DNA of 64,000 bases from Opeltia flavorubescens. Lineage: Eukaryota > Ascomycota > Lecanoromycetes > Teloschistales > Teloschistaceae. Where the stretch lies: the NCBI GenBank assembly GCA_000442125.1, contig KE546966.1, positions 1,475,471 through 1,539,470 of the forward strand, given 5' to 3'. This document shows positions 1 through 11,834 of the stretch, piece by piece. Numbering within the stretch: position 1 is the first letter of the stretch; every line of letters begins with the position of its first letter. Below the pieces are notes generated by a model that was not told where the DNA came from, ran no database searches, and was given only the letters and a program-made list of their open reading frames with translations. The position numbers and the translations under genes are program-made.

Positions 1-1
1 C

Positions 2-370
2 ACAATTGAGAGCGCCGGATACCTATTAAGCGCGTGGCAGCATATGGCAGCGGAGTTACAGCGGGAAAACAGACCGACGGTGATTATGGCTATGCATCCT
101 GGAGAGGTCGCAACGTTAGTCTCTTCATCTTGGACAAGGTCGAACAAACTAACAGCAAGCATTGACATGGCCAACATTTCACTTGATTGGGACGTCGAGG
201 GCACGATAACTCCGGAACAGTCTGTTTCAGGGATGATTCCCGTGATTGAATCCAAAGATATACGAGACACTGGAACATTTTATACTTGGGAAGGAAAGGT
301 GACTTCCTTCGTATTGGTGATCAGTCACAAAGTGAATAACTAAGTTTATTACCAGGAGCACCCATGGTAG
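2..370 (+). CDS. Short-chain dehydrogenase/reductase, C-terminal part (5' end outside window)
   Basis: The fragment encodes the C-terminal third of a C-factor-like NAD(P)-binding short-chain dehydrogenase, a family of cytosolic oxidoreductases whose substrate cannot be told from this end. The visible motifs are AMHPGEVAT, then DMANISLDW, ITPEQSVSGM and a terminal GTFYTWEGKEHPW. Two introns are needed to obtain the family's usual ending: 115-159 (gttagt...gcaag, with an ACTAAC branch site) and 299-355 (gtgact...accag); the stop is at 368-370. Without the second splice the frame would run on into an unrelated tail. The frame stays open to the left edge, but an acceptor at 38-40 may mean the last full exon begins at 41, because the usual YxxxK region is not seen in the few residues before it. 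Confidence is high for the family and low for the specific function. Confidence 0.8.
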
Positions 371-804
371 GACTTTATTTCAATTTTTCACGCGTTCGAA
401 AGCATATTATTCGAGCTCGACATTCGCACCTCGCCACGTCACGATGTACAGGTACTATCTTGGCGTCGACGGAGATTTGAGTTCCTCCTGTGGACCTGTT
501 TGAACGAATAGCGCGGCAATTGCGCATTTTCAGCAGACTTTGAGGATCCCGTCGCAAATAGGATTTAATTTCAAGACGCCAAAAGATCTTGTGCTACTGT
601 ATATGTGTGCTTCGCCAGACAACAGATGTAATGGGTTCTCCTTGAGCTTGGTTGACCCATGATCGGTTGCACTTTGTGAGCCTTAAAGATGGGTAAATTT
701 AGTAACATGTACCGAATGCGATTGTCGCTGGTTGAGGCCTTACTTAGTAAGAAGTATGTGCAATTCCTGGTTCCTGGGCTGAGACTTTACCTAATTATTC
801 ATGG
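371..804. other. Intergenic, no gene seen
   Basis: This is the shared 3' flank of the dehydrogenase fragment and the convergent minus-strand gene that ends at 805. Only short chance reading frames occur. I saw no RNA gene or repeat. Confidence 0.6.
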
Positions 805-1698
805 TCATTCCCAGATGCCTAACCATCTTTTTACTGGTCGTTTTCTCCTTGTAGATTCCACGTAGTCTGACTGGTCACCTTCTCCTGCCACCGGAGCTGC
901 TTTGGGCAGAGTCTCTGCACTATCTGGGTGGGGAATATCTTCCACAGGCGACCCTATTTGACCCGAGAAATCCCGATTAGGAAGAGCAGGCCCTAACGAT
1001 TCAGCGTCACTTTTTGCAGTCCATCCACCAAACCCTTGCTGGTCCTCCAAACCATGAGCTTTGCGATAACGACTTCTTTTCTGGACATCGTCCACCTTCT
1101 TTCTTCTCCTTTCAGCAGTTTCAGCACTGATGTGGTCGGTATGAAGTTTATACACGTGTCCGTAAGCGGCAGCGAACTTGAAAGGGTGGGACCAGAACTC
1201 CTTGCCAGCAGGTAACATATCGACGAACGGGGTTGATCGGTGGAAATTTTCCACGGAAACAATGGCAGCAAGAGAGAAGAGCACACTCTGTCAAGGATAT
1301 TAGACAACAAGAACAACATGGCTAAGGCTGGAATAAACAGCAATGAGTACCAGCGTAATGCCCATATGCAAGAGACGGCTGTTCAGAAACCAGAACATGA
1401 AGGTGCCCTCGGCTGGCATCATATTGGGATATCTCTTTGTCCTTTGCTCAGCCTTCTGTATTTCCGATAATGGAGGTCCGGGATATTGTCTAGGTGTCCT
1501 TCGTTTGACCAGCCGTTGGGGATGGGATGGGGGATGAAATTTGGCAGGCTTTTCCAGTACTCGGGGTTTTGAGGGCACGGGGCCTGTAGAAGCATTCCTA
1601 TAGCGAGGCCATGGAGCATATCGGATACTCTGTGCATATTGTGAAGCAGGGATACTTTGATGCGGCAGTACGAATCGGGGTATGGGAGTTAAAATCAT
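805..1698 (-). CDS. Conserved fungal single-TM protein, probably mitochondrial
   Basis: Exons are 1351-1698 and 805-1287, giving 276 residues. The intron 1288-1350 has a gtactc donor and a cttgacag acceptor; a second donor 9 nt further in is possible and would keep the frame. The first ~90 residues are basic and rich in proline, serine and arginine with no acidic stretch, as in a mitochondrial presequence. A block reading PGPPLSEIQKAEQRTKRYPN and GTFMFWFLNSR precedes one hydrophobic segment at roughly residues 112-135. After it come ETAERRRKKVDDVQKRSRYRKAHG and QGFGGW, which look like a conserved charged helix. I recognise the pattern as a conserved hypothetical protein of filamentous fungi but cannot assign a function. 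A matrix- or IMS-facing membrane protein is an inference from the N-terminus and the TM segment. Confidence 0.75.
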
Positions 1699-1895
1699 GG
1701 CTGGCAGAGCGCCTAGCTGGCACTAGGGTTAATGCCGGCAGATTGCAAGCTCGAGGATGCGAGTAAGGTATGCTTTCAAGATGATGCGCGGCTATGGCGA
1801 CTAAATTTCCGCGCAAGTAGCCATTATACGGTTGACTTTATCATGTCTTTCTGTTTGTGCATGACAACCTGGTAAAGCTATGGTATTGCTACAAG
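1699..1895. promoter_or_regulatory. Bidirectional promoter between the TM protein gene and the pol iota gene
   Basis: Two divergent start codons (1698 on minus, 1896 on plus) are only 197 bp apart. The stretch holds an ACTAGGGTTAA sequence near 1721-1731, which resembles TTAGGG-type factor sites. No TATA box is obvious. Co-regulation is an inference from spacing only. Confidence 0.5.
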
Positions 1896-4051
1896 ATGAA
1901 AGCCACAAAGAACAGATTCTTGACAAGGGATGACCGGAGAGTAATAATCCATTTTGTAAGAGATCGGCAGGCGACAATGGAATTTGAAGAGCGAAAGCTG
2001 ACTATTAGACGTCGGTAGGATTATGATTGCTTTGTAAGTTTCTTTCAAATTCCTCTGTCATCTTCAGTCTCAATTCTAATCTTTTCTGCGTGTATTCGAT
2101 GAAGATACTTCTTGGTTGTGTTCGAAGGTTACTCTGGTGCGAGCTGTTCCTTCTTCTCATTGCCTCTGGAATGCCACTACTTACGTCTTGCTCCTAGTAT
2201 GCGGCAGTGTTCGAGAAAGAAGATCCCAAACTACGTTCTTTGCCACTTGCTGTGCAGCAAAAGCAAATAATTGTTACTTGCAACTACGAGGCCCGACGTC
2301 AGGGCCTGTACAAGCTCCAAAGAGTGACAGAAGCACGAAAATGTTGCCCAGAAGCAATCATTGTGCTCGGAGAGGACTTGAATCGCTTTAGGAATGCGTC
2401 AAAGGAGAATTACCGCCTTCTCAGAAGCCTTGCTTGGAGTGGCAAAGTGGAGAGATTGGGCTTTGATGAAGTGCGCACTGCTTCAGATCCACATCTAGAC
2501 TGATGACTGATAGGGGTAGGTCTTCATAGATGTCACCGATATGGTAGACTACAATTTTGACATGATCAATCTTAATGCTCTACATTCCTCGTTTTTCCAT
2601 CTATCTCGTCAAGATCCTACTGTTGGGTTTGCATTCGACGGTAGCAAAATATCTGGTCACACTGTTCCAACTAGTGCCGGTTCCATTTTGCCTGGAAGTC
2701 TTGGTAGCAATAGTGCAGTAGACGAAGAGCACAACACCCTGTATATTCGGTTGTTGCTCGGCTCCTATCTTGCTCAATACCTTAGGCACCAATTGGAAGA
2801 ACAACAAAGCTATAGCTCTACCGTCGGCATTTCCACATCCAAGCTGTTGAGCAAGCTTGTTGGAAATGTCAATAAGCCAAAAGCTCAAACAACGCTGTTG
2901 CCACCGTATTCCATCCACGCGAGCGAAGATAATATCACCCAGTTCCTTGATAAGCATGACATTGGCAAAATTCCAGGCATTGGGTTCAAGTCTGCACAGA
3001 AACTGCGAGATCATGTGCTTGGCCGCCCCGCAGCATTCGATACGGGACTCGTATATGGTGGTACCAAGGAGAACGTAACAGTTAAGGATGTGCGATTGTC
3101 TGCCTCCATGGGTTCTGAGCTGCTTGAAGAGCTTCTTGGGGGACCCGGTGCTCCAAAGGACCTTGGATCGAAAGTCTGGGGTCTCATCAATGGTGTGGAT
3201 AATTCGGAGGTATCAAAGGCAAAAGAGTTACCCCAGCAGATAAGCATCGTCTGTTGTTCAATGTCTTCCGAGCTAGTGCACACTGACGAACAGGGTAGGA
3301 AGACAGTTACCTCGTATTGAATAGCATGACTGCAGTGGACAAAGAGCTGAGGACGCTTTCAAGGAGTCTTCTTTCCCGAATACGTACAGATCTCTCTTCT
3401 ACCCATAACGATGATGAAGCGCATGTCGAGGAAGCGACTGTCAAGGGTGCGAGTAATCAATGTAAAAGCAAAAAGTCTCTACCGACGCGGCAGTGGCTAG
3501 CCTACCCACGGACACTACGACTTACGACACGGCCGCGTCCACCCCTGAACCCGGATGGAACACGATCACGGACCTTCAACCGGATCTCTCGATCGTGCGA
3601 CATGCCCTCTTTGATATTGAATCTGAACAGCAGTATTGAAGAACAGTCGGAGAGGCTTGTTCAGGGAACACTGATCCCTTTATTCCACAAATTGCATCCT
3701 GAGAAATCGGAATGGAATTTGAGTCTGATGAATCTTTGCGCGACCAATATCTCTGTGACCGCAGCAAACGTCCGGGATGGCGCAGGGCAGGACATATCGA
3801 CGATGTTCCGACGGCAGGAAAAGGTTCTGAAGGATTGGAAAGTCGAAACCAGCACTGATGCCACTGCCATGGATAGTCAATTGGACGTTCGGGATGCTTT
3901 CACATTCGCTAACCATGGTGCTGAAGATAACGACCAGTGGCAGAGTGACGACGACATGCCCCAAACCGAAGATATTTGCATGACCTGTGGATTCCCCGTA
4001 CCCCAATTCGCAACAGCCGCTCATGACCGATTCCATGCGTTGCCGGATTGA
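1896..4051 (+). CDS. DNA polymerase iota (Y-family translesion polymerase)
   Basis: Exons 1896-1955, 2019-2033, 2198-2470, 2520-3248 and 3299-4051 encode 609 residues. All introns are phase 0. This is a nuclear translesion DNA polymerase. Motif I reads HFDYDCFYAAVFEKEDP (D21 is the metal ligand); exon 2 is only 15 nt and encodes DYDCF. The second acidic motif reads VERLGFDEVFIDVTD (D115/E116), the iota-type GFDE rather than the SxDE of eta and kappa. A helix-hairpin-helix region (IGKIPGIGFKSAQKL) and a little-finger domain (YPRTLRLTTRPRPP...RSRTFNRISRS) follow. The C-terminus has a C-x2-C...H-x3-H finger (C586, C589, H601, H605), likely a ubiquitin-binding UBZ. The start was chosen because ATG 1896 opens the only frame reaching RVIIHF, which joins to DYDCF. 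Family assignment is firm. Confidence 0.9.
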
Positions 4052-4567
4052 TGATATCGTAACGTCGACTTCAACTTCACAGCTGTTGATTACAGCTTTG
4101 AGATAAGCCATCTGAACGGTTTAGCATTCCGTGTACAGCTCGCGAATCGGAGAACGGTAAAAGCTCGTTCTACTAGCGATGCTTGCAGATATTGACACCC
4201 TATGGAAACACTCAATCGTAGGAAAGGTAGCAAGATCTATCAGCGCTAGGAAAACGTCCTGAGTCACACGAAATGTGAGAAAAACGATCCCATAGTCCGC
4301 AGTATTTAGGCGGAGATGAGAGCATGAAGACCATCCCATGCGATTCCGTGTGCCATTTGGACATCCTCGGTGAGTCTGGTGAGATCAAGATTCGTGATTA
4401 GGAAAACCTCGCGAAGCCATGACAAGATTTAGAACGGGTCGCAATCTGACTACGACAGGTCAGTTTACCCGCACGCGATTTAACTTGATTTAGAGAGGTA
4501 GTATAATAAAGTGAAGATAGGCACGTAGGGCGAGTTTGCATATTTGGAGTTCTTTCACTCTTTGATG
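4052..4567. other. Convergent 3' intergenic region, no gene seen
   Basis: This lies between the stop codons of pol iota (+) and GET2 (-). It contains short chance frames only, none with a recognisable protein, splice context or neighbour relation. Confidence 0.55.
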
Positions 4568-5555
4568 TCATCCCAGACTTCCTTTCCACCATGCCACCCA
4601 ACCCAGTACGAATACCACAACCATTGCATCCTCAACGACTGTAGTCCAGATACCGCTGTAACGAGCCACTAGACCAACATAATTCTTCCATGGCTCTGGC
4701 AGTACCTGCATTAGCATGCCCATCCATCCCGGTCGATTCGTCTTCCCATTTTCAAGAAGGTATCGACTACCCTGCAAGACCATCTCTGCGCTTGTGAAGA
4801 TCCAGAACAACCTCCTGCCAATCTCCCCTTCCGTGTTGCTGGATGAGATTTCCGCCCTCGAAACTTCAGCTCCATTAAAGGTCGTCGCCGCTGTCATGTA
4901 GATGCCTAATAGAAGCGCAAAGATGGCGTGTATTATTTTCCATAGATATCCATATGCATCCTCTCCGCTGCGCTGTCCTTGCCACTGCCTGTCTGTCGAA
5001 GTAGGTCCACCTCCTCCAAGGAGAGCGCCGAGACCGGGTGAAAGGTCGCCTGACGCGCCTTCTTGCATACCAGGTATCCCACCCATCATCTGCTGCAACA
5101 TTCGTACCATTGGATCATCTTGCCCTTCCGCTTGCTGCTGACCCTGCCCAAGGTGTAAATCTTCGGGGGGAGGAGCGTTGCGAAGAACTTGCCGGATGTC
5201 GGCTTCGGCAAGTCCTTCGGTGCGGCTGGACTTCCAAGCCGGATATTGATGTTTCGATATATCTCCCTCGTCGGGATCAGCCACAGAGGAAGGATGAGGG
5301 TTCTCTACGGGTAGGCTTCGCGCTTTTACAGTGGGCATAAGTCAGCCAGGGCAGTCTCGTGACTTATCAGTTTGACATCGACAAAAGGTTTTTACCTGCT
5401 TCGGCAGACCGGCCGGAAAGCTGAGTGATCTTGTCAAGTCGTGCAGAGCCCCCGGCCTTGATCTTGGCTTCACGTCGTTCTCGACGAAGACGAGCTTGTT
5501 TCTGCGCCGGAGACTCGTCACCCGATACAATTTCACCAGGTTGGGAATCGTCCAT
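4568..5555 (-). CDS. GET2: Get2-like subunit of the GET tail-anchored protein insertion complex
   Basis: Exons 5396-5555 and 4568-5322 encode 304 residues. Intron 5323-5395 (phase 1, gtaaaa...ctgtaaaag) restores AEAARSLPVEN. The product is an ER membrane receptor that, with Get1, captures the Get3-client complex. The N-terminus carries the basic motif ARLRRERREAKIKAG (residues 21-35) that docks Get3 in the family. A long polar, glycine/glutamine-rich linker follows (QQMMGGIPGM...). The C-terminal half has three hydrophobic segments: YGYLWKIIHAIFALLLGIYM, a weaker one around GRRLFWIFTSAEMVL, and WTTVVEDAMVVVFVLGWVAW. That layout, a cytosolic arm then three TM helices, is the Get2/CAML plan. 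Length fits fungal homologues. The gene ends head-on to pol iota, and its promoter lies in the 290 bp up to the SEC31 stop. Confidence 0.85.
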
Positions 5556-5845
5556 GTCAATATTAGCGAAGTTCGGCCCGAGTTCAGTTTTTATGATCCA
5601 CGTTCATCAAAACAGAATGATATGAATCCGAAACAGGCATGCTTCTTTAAGTGATAGAATAGACATCGCGCTTAAGTGCCGTATAGTACGGTATACCTTA
5701 GTAAGCGGCCACACTAAAATAAGTACACCTCTGATATACAGGTTGATTTAACGCAAACACCAAAGGAGTTACAGGGGAATGCTACTGCTTGAAGTAACTT
5801 TTCGAGCAGGATGCTCCTGGAATTCGGCTGAGCTACGTAAAGTTT

Positions 5846-8800
5846 CTAGGGTGTCGACCTGCTCATGGCAATCAATCGTTTAACTCCGACCTAATAAACG
5901 ATTAGCGGTTCCCGCCGCTTATCTCGGCATTTATGACCTACCATCCACTGTCCGCATTGATCAGTTCTATTCGTCAAAAGATCCAGATGTATGCCTTGGG
6001 CTTGCTCGTAATCGCGTGCCTGTAAAGCTAGCGAGAGCTGTACCATACTCGCCACTGTATCTTCCTTCAGCAAGTCTTCATTGTTGAGATGATCGAATAA
6101 TATGTTGAGTCTCTTTTCCGTGTCAAGAACCTGTTTCTGAAAATTGGCCGGTGCTCGCGCTTTAACGCGTTGCATATCAGTGCTGAGCAGCTCAAAGATG
6201 GGCTTGGAATCTGTGGGAATGTGACTTCGATCACCAGGCGCTTTTACAAACATCAGCAGGCAAGCATATTAAATGGCAATCTCCTCATCACTCACGATGC
6301 CTTCGAGGGGTGGCATTCATTTCACCTGTTTGCGGAGACTGGATGGCTGTCGGTTGCATCGTCTCAGTAGTAGAAGGCAGCGACCCAGAGGCCCTGGGTG
6401 GGGGTCCAGTCGATTGCGACAAGTTTGGATCGTCATTCCGATCACTTGAGTTTCGTGATTGTACGTTTGTGTAATTTTGCTGCGGAGCGTAAGGATTTGC
6501 AGGTGGAGCACCACTTCGACTGGCTCCGGGAAGCGAGTATGCTTCTTTTGGAAAGTTAGGCATAGGAGCGTAGCGGTTAGTAGTGGGCGCAGTTGACGGC
6601 GGTAGATTGTACGGCGATCCTTCTCGTGCAATCATGGGCTGTTGCTGCCCAGATGCCACTTGTTTGGAAGATAGTTGAGGAGTATACGGACTCGCAGCAG
6701 ATGGCGGCCGATCATGAGATTGTTGCGTCGAGATGGCACCATTCATGGGAGAGCTTGTTCTTTGCGGACCCTTGGGGGGAGGAGGAAGGGAGACGTTCAT
6801 CTTCTGCTGACCGACGACGGGTGGGGGAATCCCGGGAGCTGTCGCCAATGAAGGATAGCCATACTGCGTATGATTGTTTGGGGCTGGCGCTGCTGGCGTC
6901 CCGCGTCTGCTAGGCACAGGTTTAAAGAAGCTTTCCGGCATGTCATTCCAATTGCCCACCTTTGCCGCTTTTGAAGGGGCGGAAATGGATGGCGATGCAT
7001 TAATTGCCCGTGGTGGGGGACCGATGGCGGGATTGGGGTACGATGGTCCATGCGCCTGAAGTGGCATATTGGGCTGTTTTGGCAGTTGAGGTGGATCGTA
7101 TTTCGCATTCCCAGGCGTTACATACGACGGCTGAGTTGGTGGAGGATACGACTGGGTTTGATAGGCCGGTCCAACCGCACTCGATGAGTTTTGTAAAGGT
7201 CTGGTTAGACTTGGCGGAGCCTCCATGGCGTGCTGACCGGCAATGACTTGGTTACGTTGTGGTGTGCGGCCTGCAGTCAGAGGCTGTCTGGGTGCGTTCT
7301 GGGTCGATGGTCCTTTTGTAGCATGCTTTATTCTCTCTCTGGCAACTTCCGCGGCAGGATATTGCTTAGGTAGAAGGTCGAGGTATTTTTCCGCGATTCG
7401 CAGCTGTCCAATGGAAGCGAGTAAGTCGGCATATTCAGTGTATTTGTCGTAGAGCAAGCTAAGTTTCCAATTGGATTTAGCTTGGAGGTCTTTGTCCTGA
7501 AATTTGGTAGCTTCGCGAAAAACGGTGACCTTTTGAACGAAGCGCTGTAACGAGCGGGCGTGTATGCCAAACGAAGAATCGTTGCTGATTTTTTCGGATT
7601 CGGATTTTTCGCGCTGCTTCAATTCTGAAATCCATATGCCGACCACCTTTTCCAGCTTCGAACCAGCAAGATAGCAGAAGGACGCATCTTGGCGAAGAGT
7701 GCCTGCGCGCTCATTGTTCCTGGCTTGTTCCTCCAGTCGATCTCCGAGCGTCTCGCAAAGGTCCGGGAACTCTTCAACACTGGCATACGTGCACAGTGTA
7801 GCCATGACCTCCCTCCAGTTGCCTAGCTCTGCGTTGTAAACAACATCCCATAAATTTTTGCCAACAATTGATGCCAAAAGCCGCAAATAGTTCGGACCTC
7901 TAGTCTTCCTATTGAAGTACGCTTTCTGTGCTTTCTCTATGCAACTCTGGCCACCACAAATAGCCACCATGAAGGCATCAGATAATCGATCTTCCTGGAG
8001 ACAGATGTCCAAGGCTTTGTCAAACTGCCCTAACAGAAGGGCACGGGTGATCATTCTGTCTGACTCTGATTCGGACCCTGAGTACATCTCGAATGGATTG
8101 TTTATTTTTGCACCTTTAGTCGCAGCAAGATCGGAAAGAAAGCTATCTCCTTCGCTACTGTTCTCGAAAAAGGCCGATAGGCGATTCTGTCTTGCTGGCG
8201 GGACGTGAGGCTCATCAGAAACGTGGTCATTATCTTGACCTCCATTAGCAGCAAGCTTTGAGATGCCATCTGCGGCTTCATCAGCCTGCGCGGAGAAGCC
8301 CAGATACTGTATGAGCTCGTTTCGGGGATGCTGCGATGTTAAAGTTTCGATAACTCTCCAGTCGGTTCCGTCTGATCCGTCGAGTTCCCCTGCTCTTTGT
8401 CTCTTACATATGCCAGCTAAGTCCTTGTCTTGCATTGCCTTCTCAAATTGGATTGTTGATTCCCCAATCCCAACATCGACAGCGAAATCCGAGATGTGCA
8501 CCTTGGAAACCGGGTGTGCTCCAGACTTGGTAGTGTTGAAGCTTGCAATTTTACCGCCGAACCCAAAAGACGCCCCACAAGGTCTGCGCAACCATTTTGG
8601 AGCTTTTGGCAGGGAGAAAGTAATCCTTTGAGACTCGACTTGTGGCGCGTTGAAGAAGTCAACATCATCTATGGCTTTGGATGGACCTCCGGTGGACTGA
8701 CGAGTCTCGGCTGACGTGCTCTGGAGCGGATGCACACTTATCCGACCGTCAAATGACGCTGTTGCCATGAGGAAAGGATTGTGAGGATTCCATCTGGTTT

Positions 8801-9971
8801 GGAACGTCCAATTGGTAACTACCGGATACTCTCCATAAGCTTCGCCTGTTTGTGGGTTCCAACATATGGTTCGGTTATCTTTGCCGCAAGAAATTAATAG
8901 ATCGTTATCTTGAGCACACCATGAGAGTGAAAGAACTCCTCCATCGTGACCGCGAAGAACCTGTGAGATTTAGCCGAGTTTATCTCTCCAAACAGACATG
9001 CCTCACCCGTTCAGGAGCGTTTGTATTCCGCAGATCCCAGACAAGGATTAACGGATCTGTGTCATGAGGGATAGCGGTGACGAGTCTTGTATGCTGGTCA
9101 CTCATGAGTGGATTGACCCGCTACCCAGAGATGCCGTCATACCTTATTCGGATCCCAAGCAACCGCACTAACAGCTTTTCGACCCATGTTGTTGAGAGTC
9201 AGGCTCTCCTTTTTCGTCTTCACATCCCAGACGGTCACGAATCCTCCACTACTCCCCGTAACCGTAATATGTGGTACGTTCTTGTTCCAGTCCAGGCACT
9301 CGAAATCGTCGGTACGTGCTACAGAATTACCCATACGATACGGGTTGCCAATATTGTTCAGATCAGAGATGAAGAGCTATCGCAAGGTTCAGAGAGAAAT
9401 TGACAAGAGAGAGCATGGTTGCCGTACTTCTCCTTTAGCTCCTGCGGTTGCCAACAGACCGTGGCGATGAGGATTGAATTGTAAGGCCTTGATAGGACCG
9501 CTATGCTTCGACGTACGAGACAAGAAGGCGTTCCTGTAGAAGATTAGAGGAGGAGATGTAATGTCCTGTGCAAACTTTACTCTTCAGAGGACAGCAATTT
9601 CTCAACGCTCCATAGATCCAAGGAGCCATTTTCGAGTGCGCCTGCAAGTAGACCCTCAGGGTGGTCATCATTGGGTTTCGCCCAGGCGATATCGTGAAAT
9701 CTATTCACTAGATCAGCGTCCTCCTGCGATTTCCCCCCTAAGACCTGCAGATGATGGCTCACCTTGAGTCTGTGTCTGCTCTGGCAATTGGTTGAAGTTC
9801 GTGACTCCCCTCGCTATCTCTTGAACCCAAATTCCATATCTCCAACTGAGTATCATTTGAAAAGTCGGCATCTACAGCTCCAGCTCTCGTACCGGTCGCC
9901 AGCAGGGTCGAAGCTGTGACGGGAGACCACGCAAATGTCGCAGTCCGTGGAATTTCCTGTGTGAGTCCCAT
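5846..9971 (-). CDS. SEC31: COPII outer-coat protein Sec31
   Basis: Eight exons: 9763-9971, 9581-9700, 9428-9533, 9143-9376, 9007-9093, 6296-8960, 5942-6240 and 5846-5890. They sum to 1254 residues, the usual size. Sec31 pairs with Sec13 to build the COPII cage and stimulates Sar1 GTP hydrolysis at ER exit sites. The first ~330 residues form WD40 blades ([64 protein letters not shown]). A helical ACE1-type region follows (about 480-800), then a long proline/serine/glutamine-rich linker that binds Sec23, then a C-terminal helical SRA1-like domain opening at [11 protein letters not shown] and closing with [18 protein letters not shown]. The last exon is 45 nt. The start at 9971 has a CACCATGGG context, but the residues MGLTQ differ from the usual MVxLR, so the first few codons could lie in another upstream exon. 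Confidence 0.92.
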
Positions 9972-10336
9972 GGTGCTTGCTTACCGTTTGAGGGAGCTGA
10001 GGATCTGGGAATTACGTTTAATCTTGCACCATAGTATGAGACGTGGAATCATATACGAGCATTGATATTGCTTAATAAGGTGACCTGGGGCAACACTTAG
10101 ACGATACGAGTTTGGTGCGTTAAGATTGAAATCGGTCTTGAGCGGCCCTCCATACCTAGTATTGCGACTGTTACGGCAGTTTTCAATATCATATAATAAG
10201 CTTATCTGTTGATGGTGCACGCCAAGTCTTAAAGTCGAAGAACAACATTTTCTTTACAAGGCAGCATTCTTCTCTTCAATCGGAAAGTGGCTCAGGCAGC
10301 AACTCATTCATCCTTCTAATTTTACATCTTTCCAAA

Positions 10337-10858
10337 ATGAGCGACGCTGTTAGTATAAATCGATGAGAAATGGTGCTACAGAGTGCTAATCACAGTACCC
10401 AGTCACGTTTGAAATCTACAGTCTACGTGGGAGGGTTAGACAACGCAGTCAATGAAAAGCTTCTAGCGGATGCTTTCCTTCCTTTCGGCGAGATCGCCGA
10501 TGTTACCATCCCTAAACCAGATCTTCCGTCTTCCAAAGATCCACACCGAGGCTTTGGCTACGTCGAGTTCGAGGTCGTAAGTGACGCAAAAGAAGCTATT
10601 GACAACATGGATCAGAGCGAATTTTTCGGCCGAGTAATTAAAGTCGCACCAGCCAGGCCACAGAAAGATAGCAATGAAGGTCTTGGCTCGAAAACGGCCA
10701 TATGGGAAACTGAAGGTTGGATATCTCAGCATGCCGTAAGTGAAGAAGACAGGCTGGCGGCGCAACAAGCACAGAATGCCAAACCAGCTTCAGACGATCC
10801 TATGCGGAGCTTGAATTTAGATACTGCTGGGCCTTATCTCGAAGAATCTACCACCTAA
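10337..10858 (+). CDS. Small RRM protein resembling the cyclophilin E/Cyp33 RNA-binding domain
   Basis: Exons 10337-10348 and 10403-10858 encode 155 residues. The first exon is only MSDA; intron 10349-10402 (gttagt...acccag, TGCTAAT branch) joins it to SRLKSTVYVGGL. One canonical RRM covers residues ~9-87 with RNP2 VYVGGL (11-16) and RNP1 RGFGYVEF (53-60). The pairing VYVGGLDNAVNEKLL...FLPFGEI and the FFGRVIKVAPARP ending are closest to the RRM of spliceosomal cyclophilin E, but no isomerase domain follows. The acidic tail includes KTAIWETEGWISQHAVSEED, typical of the fungal stand-alone version. A nuclear role in RNA binding or splicing is inferred from the family. The promoter is the ~365 bp shared with divergent SEC31. 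Confidence 0.82.
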
Positions 10859-11834
10859 ATAAGTGGGCTTTCATTGTAGTTCTTTTACTATGGCCATTCT
10901 AGCTGCATATTGTGTCACAGCTCGTCTCTCGGCATTGGCCAAGATGTGAAAGGAGACCTGAATCTCAAAAGCGCCGGCATATTAGTACCTCTCGATATTT
11001 GTTCCCCGTAATGCTGGACTCCGACTTCAAATTCCAATTCTTGATATTCTTCGACGGTTGGCAGTCTACTTGAAAGTTTCTGATCGGTTCGATCTCGTGA
11101 GCCGCAGCGTTTTGTCGGTAAATAACTTATTAACCATGCTGTAGCATGCTGCGCCAATAGCTACCCTGCAGCTTATTTAAGTACAAATTAAGCTGAATGG
11201 GAATCACGGTCAAGAATACATACCCCAGAACGACGCCTACCAATTGTTAATTGAGTCTGACTATGGCGAATGATTTGGGTGGCACATACCGAGAGGAATC
11301 AGCTCAGGAGGTATTTTCTTCAATGTCCGCAGACGCTGGGAAATCGTGTGCGCTGTATAAGATTCAACAGATGGATCATCTTAGCTTGGCCTCATCCTGT
11401 AAAAGTCCTGCGGAGAAAGTAAATATGCCGTACCGCTATGTTCTTCTTTCTGGAGCCAAATTAGCTACTTGTACTACGCGAAGATGATTGACGACTCACT
11501 GGTACCGGCCTCATCATCATCCTTGAGGGCTGCATGCCAAGGACACGTGTAGGAAGCATCTTCTGAGTAGGCAAGGTCTGATCTCACAAAATACAGGATC
11601 ACACCTGCACACACCGAAGGATAGAGAGATGAGAGTAGTTGGCTGTTTGCTTGCCCGTCCTTATTTGTCGGTCCCGCTAAGAGAGAAGCTTACATAATTA
11701 GTGCATCACCATTGAAACATCCATATTCACAATGTCGTGTTCGAGCATTGCCCAGTTAATCGTGCTATCATCGAATACAGAATCAACACCTGATTTATAC
11801 CGAGCTCAAGACCACAAGAGAGCTATCGCCCAGT
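10859..11834. other. Intergenic, no gene seen
   Basis: Nearly 1 kb separates the RRM gene from COX12. A 78-codon plus-strand frame at 11251-11487 matches no family I know and has no splice partners, so I do not call it. The right end should hold the COX12 promoter. Confidence 0.5.

Noticed and set aside
11251-11487. 78-codon plus-strand reading frame between the RRM gene and COX12
   Set aside because: No recognisable domain, no splice partner and no special start context; length is within chance for this composition.
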